From: JACCWP01 sp963785115
GTDB taxonomy: Bacteria > Actinomycetota > Actinomycetes > Propionibacteriales > Nocardioidaceae
Length of the DNA stretch: 64,000 nt
Direction: 5' to 3'
NCBI GenBank assembly: GCA_963785115.1
Contig: CAWATY010000031.1
Location: 186,001 to 250,000 of the forward strand
Shown here in pieces: positions 51,198 through 59,127 of this stretch. Each line of letters begins with the position of its first letter. Positions within the stretch are counted from its first letter, which is position 1. The position numbers and the translations under genes are program-made. Below the pieces are notes generated by a model. That model was not told the origin of the DNA. It saw only the letters and a list, made by a program, of their open reading frames with translations, and made no database searches.

Positions 51198-52172
51198 CTA
51201 GCCGAAGTGGCGGTGGCCGCCCTCCCCCTCGAGCGGCGCCCCGTCGACGGTGACGCCCTCGCCCTCGCGCACCTGCCCGACCGGCCGCCAGCCGTCGGGC
51301 AGCGCCGTGTCCGGGGGGAACGTCGCGACCAGTGCGTGGTCCTCTCCCCCGGTGAGCGCGAACAGCAGCGGATCGGCACCGACCGCGGCACCCACCGACT
51401 GCAGCGGCTCGGGGATGTCGAACGCGGATCCGTCGAGGGCGACTGCCACCGCGCTGGCTCTCGCCAGGTGACCGAGGTCGGCGACCAGGCCGTCGCTCAC
51501 GTCGACCATGGCGGTCGCCCCTGCGGCGGCGGCGAGCGGCCCCTGCGCGTACGGCGGCTCCGGCCGGCGGTAGGCCTCGACCACCACCCGGGGTGATCGA
51601 AAGCCGCGGCTGAGCACGGCCAGGCCGGCCGCCGCCCAGCCCACCCGGCCGACCAGGGCGACCACGTCGCCCGGCCGCGCGCCGTCGCGGCGGACGACCC
51701 GCTCGGCCGCGCCGAGCACGGTCACGGCCACCGTGACGGAGTCGGCGCCGGACACATCGCCGCCGACCACGCTGGCACCCACCAGACCTGCCTCGTCGAC
51801 CATGCCGCGGGTCAGATCCAGCGCCCACTCGGTCGGCAGGTCCTCGGGCGCGCAGAGGGCGACGACGAGGGCGCTGGCCGTCCCGCCCATCGCGGCGACG
51901 TCGCTGAGGTTGGCGGCGACGACCCGGTGGCCGACGTCGAGCGCGCTCGACCAGTCGCGACGGAAGTGCCGGCCCTCGACCGCGACGTCGGTCGACACCA
52001 GCACCTCGCGACCGTCGTCACCGCCGCCGACCCGTACCAGTGCGGCGTCGTCGCCGGGGCCGATGATCACGTCCGGGCCGGCGGTGAGCAGCGCCGAGAC
52101 CTGCGCGATGAGGCCGAACTCGCCGGCCGCGGCCAGGTCTGTCGCCGGCTGCTGCGATGAGGTGTCCGCCAT
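51198..52172 (-). CDS. thiL: Thiamine-monophosphate kinase
   Basis: Phosphorylates thiamine monophosphate to the active cofactor thiamine diphosphate (324 aa). AIR-synthase-like ATP-grasp-type fold with IIGPGDDAALVRV near 36-48, DVAVEGRHFRRDW near 62-74, GHRVVAANLSDVAAMGG near 80-96 and AMVDVSDGLVADLGHL near 221-236. ATG 52172 is placed by AGGA 9 nt upstream; ATG 52181 would add three residues with poor spacing. Stop is TAG at 51198, one base from the rpmB stop. It is divergent from the Lrp-domain gene by about 120 bp. Confidence 0.95.
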   Translation of the reverse strand: MADTSSQQPATDLAAAGEFGLIAQVSALLTAGPDVIIGPGDDAALVRVGGGDDGREVLVSTDVAVEGRHFRRDWSSALDVGHRVVAANLSDVAAMGGTASALVVALCAPEDLPTEWALDLTRGMVDEAGLVGASVVGGDVSGADSVTVAVTVLGAAERVVRRDGARPGDVVALVGRVGWAAAGLAVLSRGFRSPRVVVEAYRRPEPPYAQGPLAAAAGATAMVDVSDGLVADLGHLARASAVAVALDGSAFDIPEPLQSVGAAVGADPLLFALTGGEDHALVATFPPDTALPDGWRPVGQVREGEGVTVDGAPLEGEGGHRHFG

Positions 52173-52294
52173 GCCCGCCATCCTGACGGACCGATCGGCG
52201 CAGGTTGTAGGTTGGTGCGGCGCGGCGGCCGGTGGGCGGTCGCGCCGACCACGAGCTGCCGACAGCGGCGTCGACGAGCCCACGGAGGACGACC

Positions 52295-52531
52295 ATGGTG
52301 GTGCAGGCCTACATCCTGATCCAGACCGAGGTCGGCAAGGCCGCCGACGTGGCCAAGGCCATCGCCGACGTCAAGGGCGTCACGCTCGCCGAGGACGTCA
52401 CCGGGCCCTACGACGTGATCGTCCGCGCCGAGGCGGGCAACGTCGACGAGCTCGGACAGCTCGTCGTCGCCCGGGTCCAGAACGTCCCCGGCATCACCCG
52501 CACCCTCACCTGCCCCGTAGTGCACATCTGA
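52295..52531 (+). CDS. Stand-alone Lrp/AsnC ligand-binding (RAM) domain protein
   Basis: Protein of 78 aa equal to the C-terminal sensor domain of Lrp/AsnC regulators with no helix-turn-helix. VVQAYILIQTEVGKAADVAK at the start, then GVTLAEDVTGPYDVIVRAEA near 29-48 and VQNVPGITRTLTCPVVHI at the end. ATG 52295 has GGAGGA with 6-nt spacing. Such single-domain proteins are common next to thiL in actinobacteria and may bind amino acids or oligomerise with full regulators. Followed by a hairpin repeat. Confidence 0.9.
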   Translation: MVVQAYILIQTEVGKAADVAKAIADVKGVTLAEDVTGPYDVIVRAEAGNVDELGQLVVARVQNVPGITRTLTCPVVHI

Positions 52532-52540
52532 GGCGGCCTT

Positions 52541-52631
52541 GGGGTTTCCCAAGTTAACGTGGGGAACCGAAGGTTCCACCGTGTCGCTACACGGGCGAAC
52601 CTCGGGTTTCCCGGGTGAACTTGGGAAACCG
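52541..52631. repeat. Structured intergenic hairpin repeat, copy B
   Basis: Between the convergent Lrp-domain and ddl genes. It has three hairpins: GGTTTCCC (52543-52550) with GGGGAACC (52561-52568); a long central stem CCGAAGGTTC and CCGTGT (52567-52587) pairing with ACACGG and GAACCTCGG (52590-52605); and GGTTTCCC (52605-52612) with GGGAAACC (52623-52630). Clearly related to 29315-29386. Functions at least as a bidirectional terminator. Confidence 0.75.
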
Positions 52632-52633
52632 GA

Positions 52634-53785
52634 TCAGCGCAGGCCGGTGCTGCGCTGGAGTGCTGAGGTGAGGAGTCGGTCGACCAGGGCCGGGTAGTCG
52701 AGGCCGGTCGCGGCCCACACCCGCGGGAACATCGAGGTCGGGGTGAACCCCGGCATGGTGTTGATCTCGTTGATCACGGCCTTGCCGCCGGGCAGCAGGA
52801 AGAAGTCGACCCGGCCCAGTCCCTCGCCGCCGATGGCCTCGAAGGCCGTGACGGCCCAGTCGCGCAGCTGCGTGGCGACCTCATCGGTGACATCGGCGGG
52901 CGCGTCCAGGGTGGCGGTGCCGTCGACGTACTTGGCCTCGAAGTCATAGAAGGTGTGCGCGGCGTCCGGGTCGAGCCGGATCTCGCCGAGCACGCTGGCC
53001 TCCGGCGGGTTCCCGTCGAGTCCCTCAAGCACTCCGCACTCCACCTCGCGGGCGTCCAGCGCCGCCGCCTCGACGATGACCTTGGGGTCGTGCTGGTGGG
53101 CATTCTCGACGGCGGCGTCGAGGTCGTCGGGCCCGTCGGCGCGGCTGATGCCGAAGCTGGAACCGGCCCGGGCCGGCTTGACGAACACCGGGTAGCCGAG
53201 GCTGGCAACCGTCTCCCGTACGAGCGCCGGGTCGTGCTCCCACTCCCTCGGCCGCACCACCGCGTACGGCAGCATCGGCAGCCCCGCCGCGGAGAACGCG
53301 ACTTTCATGAACTCCTTGTCCATGCCCACGGCGCTGGCCAGCACTCCGGCGCCCACGTAGCGGATGCCCGCCATCTCCAACAGGCCCTGCAGCGTCCCGT
53401 CCTCGCCCCACGGGCCGTGCAGCAGCGGGAACACGACGTCGACCTCGCCGAGGGTGCGCGGGACCTCACCGGCCTCGTGCACCAGCAGCTCCCCACCCTC
53501 GGAGGCGCGCAACGCCACCTCGGCAGCCGTCCCGTCCACCTCCGGCAGCCGGCCGGACGCGATCCGGAACCGGTCCGGCTCGCGTGACTCGAGGACCCAT
53601 CGCCCGTCGGTCGCGATGCCGATCGGCACGACGTCGTAGCGGTCGGGATCGAGGGCCGCGATCACGTCGGCGGCGGTCAGGCAGGAGACCCCGTGCTCGC
53701 TCGACCTGCCGCCGAACACCAGGGCCACCCGGGTCCGACGGTCGACGGCGACGGGCTCGCCTTGCGGGGGCGTGGGAGTCGTCAT
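52634..53785 (-). CDS. ddl: D-alanine--D-alanine ligase
   Basis: ATP-grasp enzyme (383 aa) that joins two D-alanines for peptidoglycan. N-terminal ALVFGGRSSEHGVSCLTAADV near 21-41 is the family start; FPLLHGPWGEDGTLQGLLEM near 119-138; FVKPARAGSSFGI near 205-217; catalytic C-terminal VDFFLLPGGKAVINEINTMPGFTP near 325-348. ATG 53785 starts normally. It is divergent from the PLP-enzyme gene by 35 bp and separated from the Lrp-domain gene by the hairpin repeat. Ligand specificity is D-Ala by family default. Confidence 0.95.
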   Translation of the reverse strand: MTTPTPPQGEPVAVDRRTRVALVFGGRSSEHGVSCLTAADVIAALDPDRYDVVPIGIATDGRWVLESREPDRFRIASGRLPEVDGTAAEVALRASEGGELLVHEAGEVPRTLGEVDVVFPLLHGPWGEDGTLQGLLEMAGIRYVGAGVLASAVGMDKEFMKVAFSAAGLPMLPYAVVRPREWEHDPALVRETVASLGYPVFVKPARAGSSFGISRADGPDDLDAAVENAHQHDPKVIVEAAALDAREVECGVLEGLDGNPPEASVLGEIRLDPDAAHTFYDFEAKYVDGTATLDAPADVTDEVATQLRDWAVTAFEAIGGEGLGRVDFFLLPGGKAVINEINTMPGFTPTSMFPRVWAATGLDYPALVDRLLTSALQRSTGLR

Positions 53786-53820
53786 CGCACGCGACCCTAG
53801 CGGCCGGGAGAATGGGTGAC

Positions 53821-54912
53821 ATGTCGCCACACCTCGATGCCTCCGCTGGTCTCCCGTCCGACCTGACACCCGCCACGCTCGCCGTGCACGCGGGCCGCCC
53901 GGCGCACCTTCCGGACGAGCCGCTGAGCGCCCCGCTGACGCCCGCCAGCGTCTTCGTGGCGGGTGGCGAGCGCGAGTACGGCCGCTACGCCAACCCCACC
54001 TGGGAGGCGTTCGAGCATGCCCTGGGGGCACTCGAGGGCGGCCGCTGCCTCGCGTACTCCTCGGGGTTGGCGGCGGCCTCGGTGCTGCTCGACCTGGTCG
54101 CCGAGGGCGAGACGGTGGTGGTGCCGCGGCACGCCTACCTGGGCGTGCTGCACCAGGTCGCCGAGCTCGAGCGTCGCGGACGGGTGGGGGTCCGGCAGGT
54201 CGACGTGGCCGACACCGCGGCAGTCATCAAGGCTGCCGACGACGCCGCGCTGGTCTGGCTGGAGTCGCCCACCAACCCTGCGCTCGAGGTGGCAGACTTG
54301 GCCACCGTCGTACCGGCGGCCCAGCAGGCCGGCGCCCGGGTCGTCGTGGACAACACCTTCGCCACACCGCTGCGGCAGCGGCCGCTCGACCTCGGCGCCG
54401 ACGTGGTGCTGCACTCGGCGACCAAGTACCTCTCCGGGCACGCCGACGCCGTGCTCGGGGCCGTGGTCACCCGCGACGAGTCCCTCTGGAAGGCGATGGA
54501 CGAGAAGCGGCGCAGCCTCGGGGCCATCCCGGGCGTGCTGGAGTGCTGGCTGGCCACCCGCGGGCTCCGGACGCTGGCGCTGCGGGTCGACCGGGCCGAG
54601 GCCAACGCCGCGGTCATCGCCGACCGGCTCGGCACGCACCCGGCGGTCGCGCGGGTGCGCTACCCGGGCTTCGGCGGGATCGTCGCGATCGAGACCGCCG
54701 GTGGTGCCGCGGCGGCTGACCGACTCTGCGCCGCCGTCCGGCTGTGGGTGCACGCCACCAGCCTCGGCGGCGTCGAGTCGTCGATGGAACGCCGCCGCCG
54801 CTGGTCCAGCGAGCCGACGACCATCCCGGACGAACTGGTACGGCTCTCGGTGGGCATCGAGGACGTCGAGGACCTCTGGCGCGACCTCGATCAGGCGCTC
54901 ACCGCTGCCTGA
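53821..54912 (+). CDS. PLP-dependent Cys/Met metabolism enzyme (cystathionine gamma-lyase family)
   Basis: Fold-type I PLP enzyme (363 aa) of the trans-sulfuration family. PLP Lys202 is in HSATKYLSGHADA; LAYSSGLAAASVLLDL near 78-93, ESPTNPALEVADL near 148-160 and VVVDNTFATPLRQRPL near 174-189 are typical; C-terminal SLGGVESSMERR near 310 and EPTTIPDELVRLSVGIEDVEDL near 327-348. It is shorter than usual in the region before the SLGGVES motif. ATG 53821 (GGGAG 10 nt upstream) is preferred to ATG 53812. Probably cystathionine gamma-lyase or synthase; substrate not decided by sequence. Confidence 0.85.
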   Translation: MSPHLDASAGLPSDLTPATLAVHAGRPAHLPDEPLSAPLTPASVFVAGGEREYGRYANPTWEAFEHALGALEGGRCLAYSSGLAAASVLLDLVAEGETVVVPRHAYLGVLHQVAELERRGRVGVRQVDVADTAAVIKAADDAALVWLESPTNPALEVADLATVVPAAQQAGARVVVDNTFATPLRQRPLDLGADVVLHSATKYLSGHADAVLGAVVTRDESLWKAMDEKRRSLGAIPGVLECWLATRGLRTLALRVDRAEANAAVIADRLGTHPAVARVRYPGFGGIVAIETAGGAAAADRLCAAVRLWVHATSLGGVESSMERRRRWSSEPTTIPDELVRLSVGIEDVEDLWRDLDQALTAA

Positions 54913-54926
54913 CCGACTCGCCGCGC

Positions 54927-55925
54927 TCAGCGCTCGGAGGTGGCGGCGCGCGACATCAGCGACGCGAGCATCCGGTCGGGAGCCATCTCCCCGCGCACCA
55001 GGGCGCTCACGTGCTCGACGATCGGCATCTCGACCTCGTAGCGGCGGGCGAGCTCGCGCAGCGACTCGCACGACTTGACGCCCTCGGCCACCTGCCGGGT
55101 CGAGGCGACGATCTCGTCGACCGACATCCCCTGGCCGAGCTTCTCGCCGAACGTGCGGTTCCGGGACAGCGGCGAGTTGCAGGTCGCCACCAGGTCGCCG
55201 AGTCCGGCGAGCCCGGCGAGCGTCATCGGATCGGCGCCGGCCGCGGCGGCGAGCCGTCCGGTCTCGGCCAGGCCCCGGGTGATCAGCGACGCCCGCGCGT
55301 TGTCGCCCAGCCCGAGTCCCCACGCCATGCCCACGGCCAGCGCGATGACGTTCTTGGTCGCCCCCCCGAGCTCGCAGCCCACCACGTCGGTGTTCGTGTA
55401 CGGCCGGAACACGGCCGTGTGGCAGAGCTGCTGCATCCGCACCGCGACGTCCTCGTCGACGCAGGCGACCACGCTGGCGGCGGGCTGCCGGGCGGCGATC
55501 TCCTTGGCCAGGTTGGGGCCGCTCAGCACCGCAACGCGTCCCGGGTCGGCGCCGGTGACCTCGGCGATCACCTCGCTCATCCGCTTGGCGGTGCCGAGCT
55601 CGACGCCCTTCATCAGGCTCATCAAGACAGCTCCGGGCTCGATCAGCTCCGACCACGGGGTGAGGTTGTCCCGCAGCTTCTGCGACGGCACCGCGAGCAC
55701 CACGACGTCGGCTCCCGACAACGCCTTGGCCGGGTCGGGGTCGGCGGCGATGGTGTCGGGCAGCACGATGCCGGGCAGGTACTCGGCGTTCTCCCGGGTG
55801 CTGTTGATCGCGTCGCACACCTCGGGCCGCCGGCCCCACGTACGGACCTCGTTGCCGGCGTCGGAGAGCACGAGCGAGAACGCCGTGCCCCACGACCCGG
55901 CACCCATCACGGCCACGTGCGTCAC
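54927..55925 (-). CDS. gpsA: Glycerol-3-phosphate dehydrogenase [NAD(P)+]
   Basis: Makes sn-glycerol 3-phosphate for phospholipids from dihydroxyacetone phosphate (332 aa). Rossmann motif VAVMGAGSWGTAFSLVLSDAG near 4-24; VLSGPNLAKEIAARQP near 133-148; catalytic Lys in GCELGGATKNVIALAVGM near 186-203; GLAGLGDLVATCNSPLSRNR near 244-263. GTG 55925 overlaps the plsC stop (GTGA). The plsC-gpsA pairing fits a phospholipid-precursor operon; ddl lies 1.1 kb beyond across the divergent PLP gene. Confidence 0.96.
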   Translation of the reverse strand: MTHVAVMGAGSWGTAFSLVLSDAGNEVRTWGRRPEVCDAINSTRENAEYLPGIVLPDTIAADPDPAKALSGADVVVLAVPSQKLRDNLTPWSELIEPGAVLMSLMKGVELGTAKRMSEVIAEVTGADPGRVAVLSGPNLAKEIAARQPAASVVACVDEDVAVRMQQLCHTAVFRPYTNTDVVGCELGGATKNVIALAVGMAWGLGLGDNARASLITRGLAETGRLAAAAGADPMTLAGLAGLGDLVATCNSPLSRNRTFGEKLGQGMSVDEIVASTRQVAEGVKSCESLRELARRYEVEMPIVEHVSALVRGEMAPDRMLASLMSRAATSER

Positions 55926-56698
55926 GGTCGGTCTCCCTGTGTTCGCGGGGGCTTGCCACTGCGTTGCGGGTTGCCGGTGGACGGCAGACCGTGCACTCGC
56001 GGGTCGTAGCGCTCCGGCGGTGGCTCCGCACCGCGGATCTCCCCCAGCTGCACCGCGATGGCCTGCATGATCCGATCGGTCGCCGCGCGCAGCACCGGCG
56101 CGGTGATCGGCTGGTCCTGCAGGTCGGCGAGGTCGACCGGCGGCCCCGCCTGCACGTAGTTGGTCACCCGGGGGAACAGGTGCGGCTTCTTCGCGTACGG
56201 CGGGAGCAGCCGGTGCGCTCCCCACTGGGCCAGCGGGATCACCGGGCACCCGGTCTCGAGCGCGATCCGTGCCGCCCCGGTCTTGCCCACCATCGGCCAC
56301 AGGTCCGGGTCGCGGGTGATGGTGCCTTCGGGATAGACGATGACGGACTCACCGCGCCTGATCGCGGCGACCGCGTCGCGGTAGGCCTGCGCGGCCTCGG
56401 TGCCGCCCCGGTGCACCGGGATCTGTCCGGTCGCCCGGATGAAGCGGCCGACGACAGGCACCGACAGGACCGACGCCTTGGCGAGGAAGTGCGGCGAGTA
56501 CCCCGTGTCGTTCACGTAGTGCGCGAACATCAGCGGGTCGGCGTGGGAGATGTGGTTCGCCGCGAACACGAAGCCGCCACGCGGCAGGTGCTCCTGCCCG
56601 CGGAACGAGCGCTTGGTGAGGACCATCAGCAACGGACGAAGCAGCAGCACGCAGATCTGCAGCGCCCACCCCCGTCGCTCGCGCCTGTCCCCAGCCAC
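55922..56698 (-). CDS. plsC: 1-acyl-sn-glycerol-3-phosphate acyltransferase (PlsC-like)
   Basis: Membrane-associated acyltransferase (258 aa). Catalytic HX4D motif is NHISHADPL with His49 and Asp54; substrate-binding VYPEGTITRD near 124-133 and GCPVIPLAQWG near 149-159 follow. One hydrophobic segment (ALQICVLLLRPLLMVL) is near 12-27. Start is GTG 56698. Acylates lysophosphatidate to phosphatidate, feeding cdsA. Its stop overlaps the gpsA start. Confidence 0.93.
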   Translation of the reverse strand: MAGDRRERRGWALQICVLLLRPLLMVLTKRSFRGQEHLPRGGFVFAANHISHADPLMFAHYVNDTGYSPHFLAKASVLSVPVVGRFIRATGQIPVHRGGTEAAQAYRDAVAAIRRGESVIVYPEGTITRDPDLWPMVGKTGAARIALETGCPVIPLAQWGAHRLLPPYAKKPHLFPRVTNYVQAGPPVDLADLQDQPITAPVLRAATDRIMQAIAVQLGEIRGAEPPPERYDPRVHGLPSTGNPQRSGKPPRTQGDRP

Positions 56699-56787
56699 TG
56701 CGTCGACCGTCCTTCGTCGTCCGTCCGGTGTCCGCCACCCGGCATCGCAGGGCGACTCTATTGGTCCCGGTGGCAGGATCGAGAGCG

Positions 56788-57456
56788 ATGACCTCCTGTC
56801 CTGTTCCCGCAGCCACGCCCGGCACCGACCCGTCCTGGGTCGCTGTGGTCCCGGTCAAGCGACTCGACCGGGCGAAGACCCGGCTGGACACGGGTGTCGA
56901 CGGCGGCCGACCGGCCCTCGCCCGCGCCTTCGCCGCGGACACCGTGACGGCGCTGCTGGCGGTGCAGGAGGTACGGCTCGTGGTGGTCGTGTCCGGCGAC
57001 GAGGAGGTCGCGCAGACCGTACGCGCGCTGGGCGCCGTCGTCCTGGACGAGCCGCAGCCGGCTGGACTGAACGCCGCCGTCACCCGAGGCATCGACTGGG
57101 TGCGCCGGCACCACCCCGACGCCGCCGTGGCGGTGTGGTCGGCCGACCTCCCCGCGTTGCGCGACAGCGACGTGCGCGCGGTACTCGCCCTGGCAGCAAC
57201 GCACGCCCGGGGCGTGCTTCCCGACGGCGAGGGCACCGGTACGACCGTGCTGACCGCGCTGCCCGGCGTGCCGCTGCGACCACGCTTCGGACTGGATTCG
57301 CTTCGTCGGCACCGCGCGGACGGCGCGGCGCCGCTGGATGCTCCGGGTCTCGTCCGCGCGACCCGCGACGTCGACACGGCCGGACACCTCGACGAGGCGG
57401 TACGACTCGGCGTCGGACGTGCCACCACACGCGTGCTGCACGGCCTGGCCACCTGA
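56788..57456 (+). CDS. cofC: 2-phospho-L-lactate guanylyltransferase (F420 synthesis)
   Basis: Nucleotidyltransferase (222 aa) that activates 2-phospholactate or phosphoenolpyruvate with GTP for coenzyme F420. CofC-type start WVAVVPVKRLDRAKTRL near 17-33, VVVVSGDEEV near 65-74, AVWSADLPALRDSDV near 115-129 and GTGTTVLTALPGV near 148-160. ATG 56788 gives a normal length. No other F420 genes are beside it, as is usual for cofC. Divergent from plsC; terminator follows. Confidence 0.9.
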   Translation: MTSCPVPAATPGTDPSWVAVVPVKRLDRAKTRLDTGVDGGRPALARAFAADTVTALLAVQEVRLVVVVSGDEEVAQTVRALGAVVLDEPQPAGLNAAVTRGIDWVRRHHPDAAVAVWSADLPALRDSDVRAVLALAATHARGVLPDGEGTGTTVLTALPGVPLRPRFGLDSLRRHRADGAAPLDAPGLVRATRDVDTAGHLDEAVRLGVGRATTRVLHGLAT

Positions 57457-57490
57457 CGGTACGACCGGCACCACCGGCACCACCAGACGC

Positions 57491-57524
57491 GACGAGGGCC
57501 CGCGCCGTTGGCGGGGCCCTCGTC
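57491..57524. terminator. Bidirectional terminator between cofC and HU gene
   Basis: Perfect 11-bp stem GACGAGGGCCC (57491-57501) with GGGCCCTCGTC (57514-57524) and a GC-rich top. It lies between the convergent cofC and HU genes. Strong GC hairpin, no long U-tract. Confidence 0.8.
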
Positions 57525-57560
57525 GTCGGTGCCGTGCCGGCCTGGGTCGGCCGGAACGTG

Positions 57561-58289
57561 TCAGCGCTTCTTGGCGGCCTTCCGAGCCGTCGACTTCTTG
57601 GCCGTCGACCGCTTGGCCGTCTTCTTCGCCGGTGACCGCTTGGCGGTCTTCTTCGCCGTCGACCGCTTCGCCGTCTTCTTCGCCGGCGACCGCTTCGCGG
57701 TCTTCTTCGCCGTCGAGCGCTTGGCCGTCGACTTCTTGGCCGTCGACCGCTTCGCCGGCGCCCGCTTGGAGGTCGCCCTCTTGGCCGTCTTCTTCGCCGG
57801 TGACCGCTTGGCGGTCTTCTTGGCCGTCGACCGCTTCGCGGTCTTCTTCGCCGGCGACCGCTTCGCGGTCTTCTTGGCCGTCGACTTCTTCGCCGTCTTC
57901 TTGGCGGCCTTCTTGGCGGCCTTCTTGGCCGTCTTCTTGGCCGTTGACGCAGTCGCCCTGGAGGTCGTCTTCTTCGCCGGGCTGGCAGCCGCGGCGACCG
58001 TCGGCAGCTTCCTGTCGCCGGACACGACGGCCTTGAGCTCCGCACCTGCGCGGAACTTCGGAACCGACGTCTTCTTGGCGTGCACCCGCTCACCGGTGCG
58101 CGGGTTGCGCACCATCCGAGCAGGGCGGTTGGTCTTCTCGAAGGCGCCGAACCCCGTGATGGCGACCTTCTCCCCTCGCGCCACCTCGCGCGCGATGGTG
58201 TCGAGGACCGCATCGAGTGCGTCCGACGCGGCGCGCTTGTTGCCGTCGAAGTGGGCGGCGAGCGTGTCGATGAACTGGGACTTGTTCAC
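57561..58289 (-). CDS. hupB: HU-family nucleoid protein with long Lys/Ala tail (HupB type)
   Basis: DNA-bending nucleoid protein (242 aa). N-terminal HU domain, about 1-92: NKSQFIDTLAAHFDGNKRAA, IAREVARGEKVAITGFGAF and the DNA-binding arm RNPRTGERVHAKKTSVPKFRAG. The remaining 140 residues are a histone-like tail of repeated KKTAKRS and PAKKTAKRS units, as in mycobacterial HupB but longer, and very repetitive in DNA. GTG 58289 has AGGGAG 5 nt upstream; upstream frame is shadow. Tail length is likely to vary between strains by slippage. Probable target of lysine acetylation, by analogy. Confidence 0.95.
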   Translation of the reverse strand: MNKSQFIDTLAAHFDGNKRAASDALDAVLDTIAREVARGEKVAITGFGAFEKTNRPARMVRNPRTGERVHAKKTSVPKFRAGAELKAVVSGDRKLPTVAAAASPAKKTTSRATASTAKKTAKKAAKKAAKKTAKKSTAKKTAKRSPAKKTAKRSTAKKTAKRSPAKKTAKRATSKRAPAKRSTAKKSTAKRSTAKKTAKRSPAKKTAKRSTAKKTAKRSPAKKTAKRSTAKKSTARKAAKKR

Positions 58290-58394
58290 TGGTCTCCCTT
58301 TCGTGAACGTTGTCGAGCCCGCGCCCGACCTTCTGGCACGGTAAGGACTCTGTGACGCATAGACAATCGATACACGCCGAAAGCTGTTGACTAC

Positions 58395-59126
58395 ATGCAA
58401 ACCCACAAAGTCACCTCTGCGACACATCAGCGGGTGTTGGCGTGGTGGGCAGATCTTTTCGGAGTGCCGGTGACCGACGTGTTTCGCGCGTCGACGGTCA
58501 CCGCGCACGCGCGGCTCGGCGACTATCCGGGATGGTTCGGTGCATGGCGCCACGGCGCACGACACCTGTCCCATCCGTCCGGCACAGCAGAAGCTGCTAT
58601 CGCGATTGCGGCGGAGATTCCCCTGCAGGGCTTGGGGGTTCGCGAATCGTGGAACGACGTCGTGCCTTCGCCGTGGGTGCTCGTCGGGCCGTCGGTGCAC
58701 CACTATGCCGACCACTCGACGCTGCTGCGTGCGCACACCGATGGACTTGAGATCCGGCGCGACGCGGCGACCGACGGCGAGCTGCGCCGACTACGCGAGT
58801 CGGTGTCTCGACGCGACTGGGAAGAGGCCGGATTCGACGACGAAGATCTCGTGACTTTCTTTGTGCAGAAGTCGGGCATCGTGGTCGCAGCGGCCAACTT
58901 GACCCACTGGTGCGACGGGTACACCGACGTCGGAGTGCTCGTTCGACCAGACCATCGTGGTCGCGGACTGGGCGTCGCGGTGGCATCGGCGGCGGCCGAT
59001 CACGCGGTCCGCACAGAGGGCATCGCCCGATGGCGCGCGCGCGGGACGAACCTCGCATCACTGGCGACGGCGCGACGACTCGGCTTCGTCTCGTGGTGCG
59101 ACCAGCTGGCCGTGCGACCCGGTTGA
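58395..59126 (+). CDS. GNAT-family N-acetyltransferase
   Basis: Protein of 243 aa with a C-terminal GNAT domain: DVGVLVRPDHRGRGLGVAVA near 178-197 is the acetyl-CoA-binding motif A, followed by ARGTNLASLATARRLGFVS near 216-234. The first 120 residues are unassigned (HQRVLAWWADLFGVPVTDV). The start region is richer in A/T (ATG CAA ACC CAC AAA GTC) than nearby genes, and the codon use is less GC-biased, hinting at horizontal transfer. It is divergent from the HU gene by 105 bp and convergent with leuD (1-nt gap). Substrate unknown. Confidence 0.8.
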   Translation: MQTHKVTSATHQRVLAWWADLFGVPVTDVFRASTVTAHARLGDYPGWFGAWRHGARHLSHPSGTAEAAIAIAAEIPLQGLGVRESWNDVVPSPWVLVGPSVHHYADHSTLLRAHTDGLEIRRDAATDGELRRLRESVSRRDWEEAGFDDEDLVTFFVQKSGIVVAAANLTHWCDGYTDVGVLVRPDHRGRGLGVAVASAAADHAVRTEGIARWRARGTNLASLATARRLGFVSWCDQLAVRPG

Positions 59127-59127
59127 G

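Noticed and set aside
52232..52294. Longer start for the Lrp-domain protein
   Set aside because: ATG 52295 has a GGAGGA site at 6 nt and begins the conserved fold; the upstream part is not conserved in style.
57561..57960. Repeats resembling a CRISPR array
   Set aside because: No fixed repeat and spacer alternation; the repeats are in frame and encode the HU tail.
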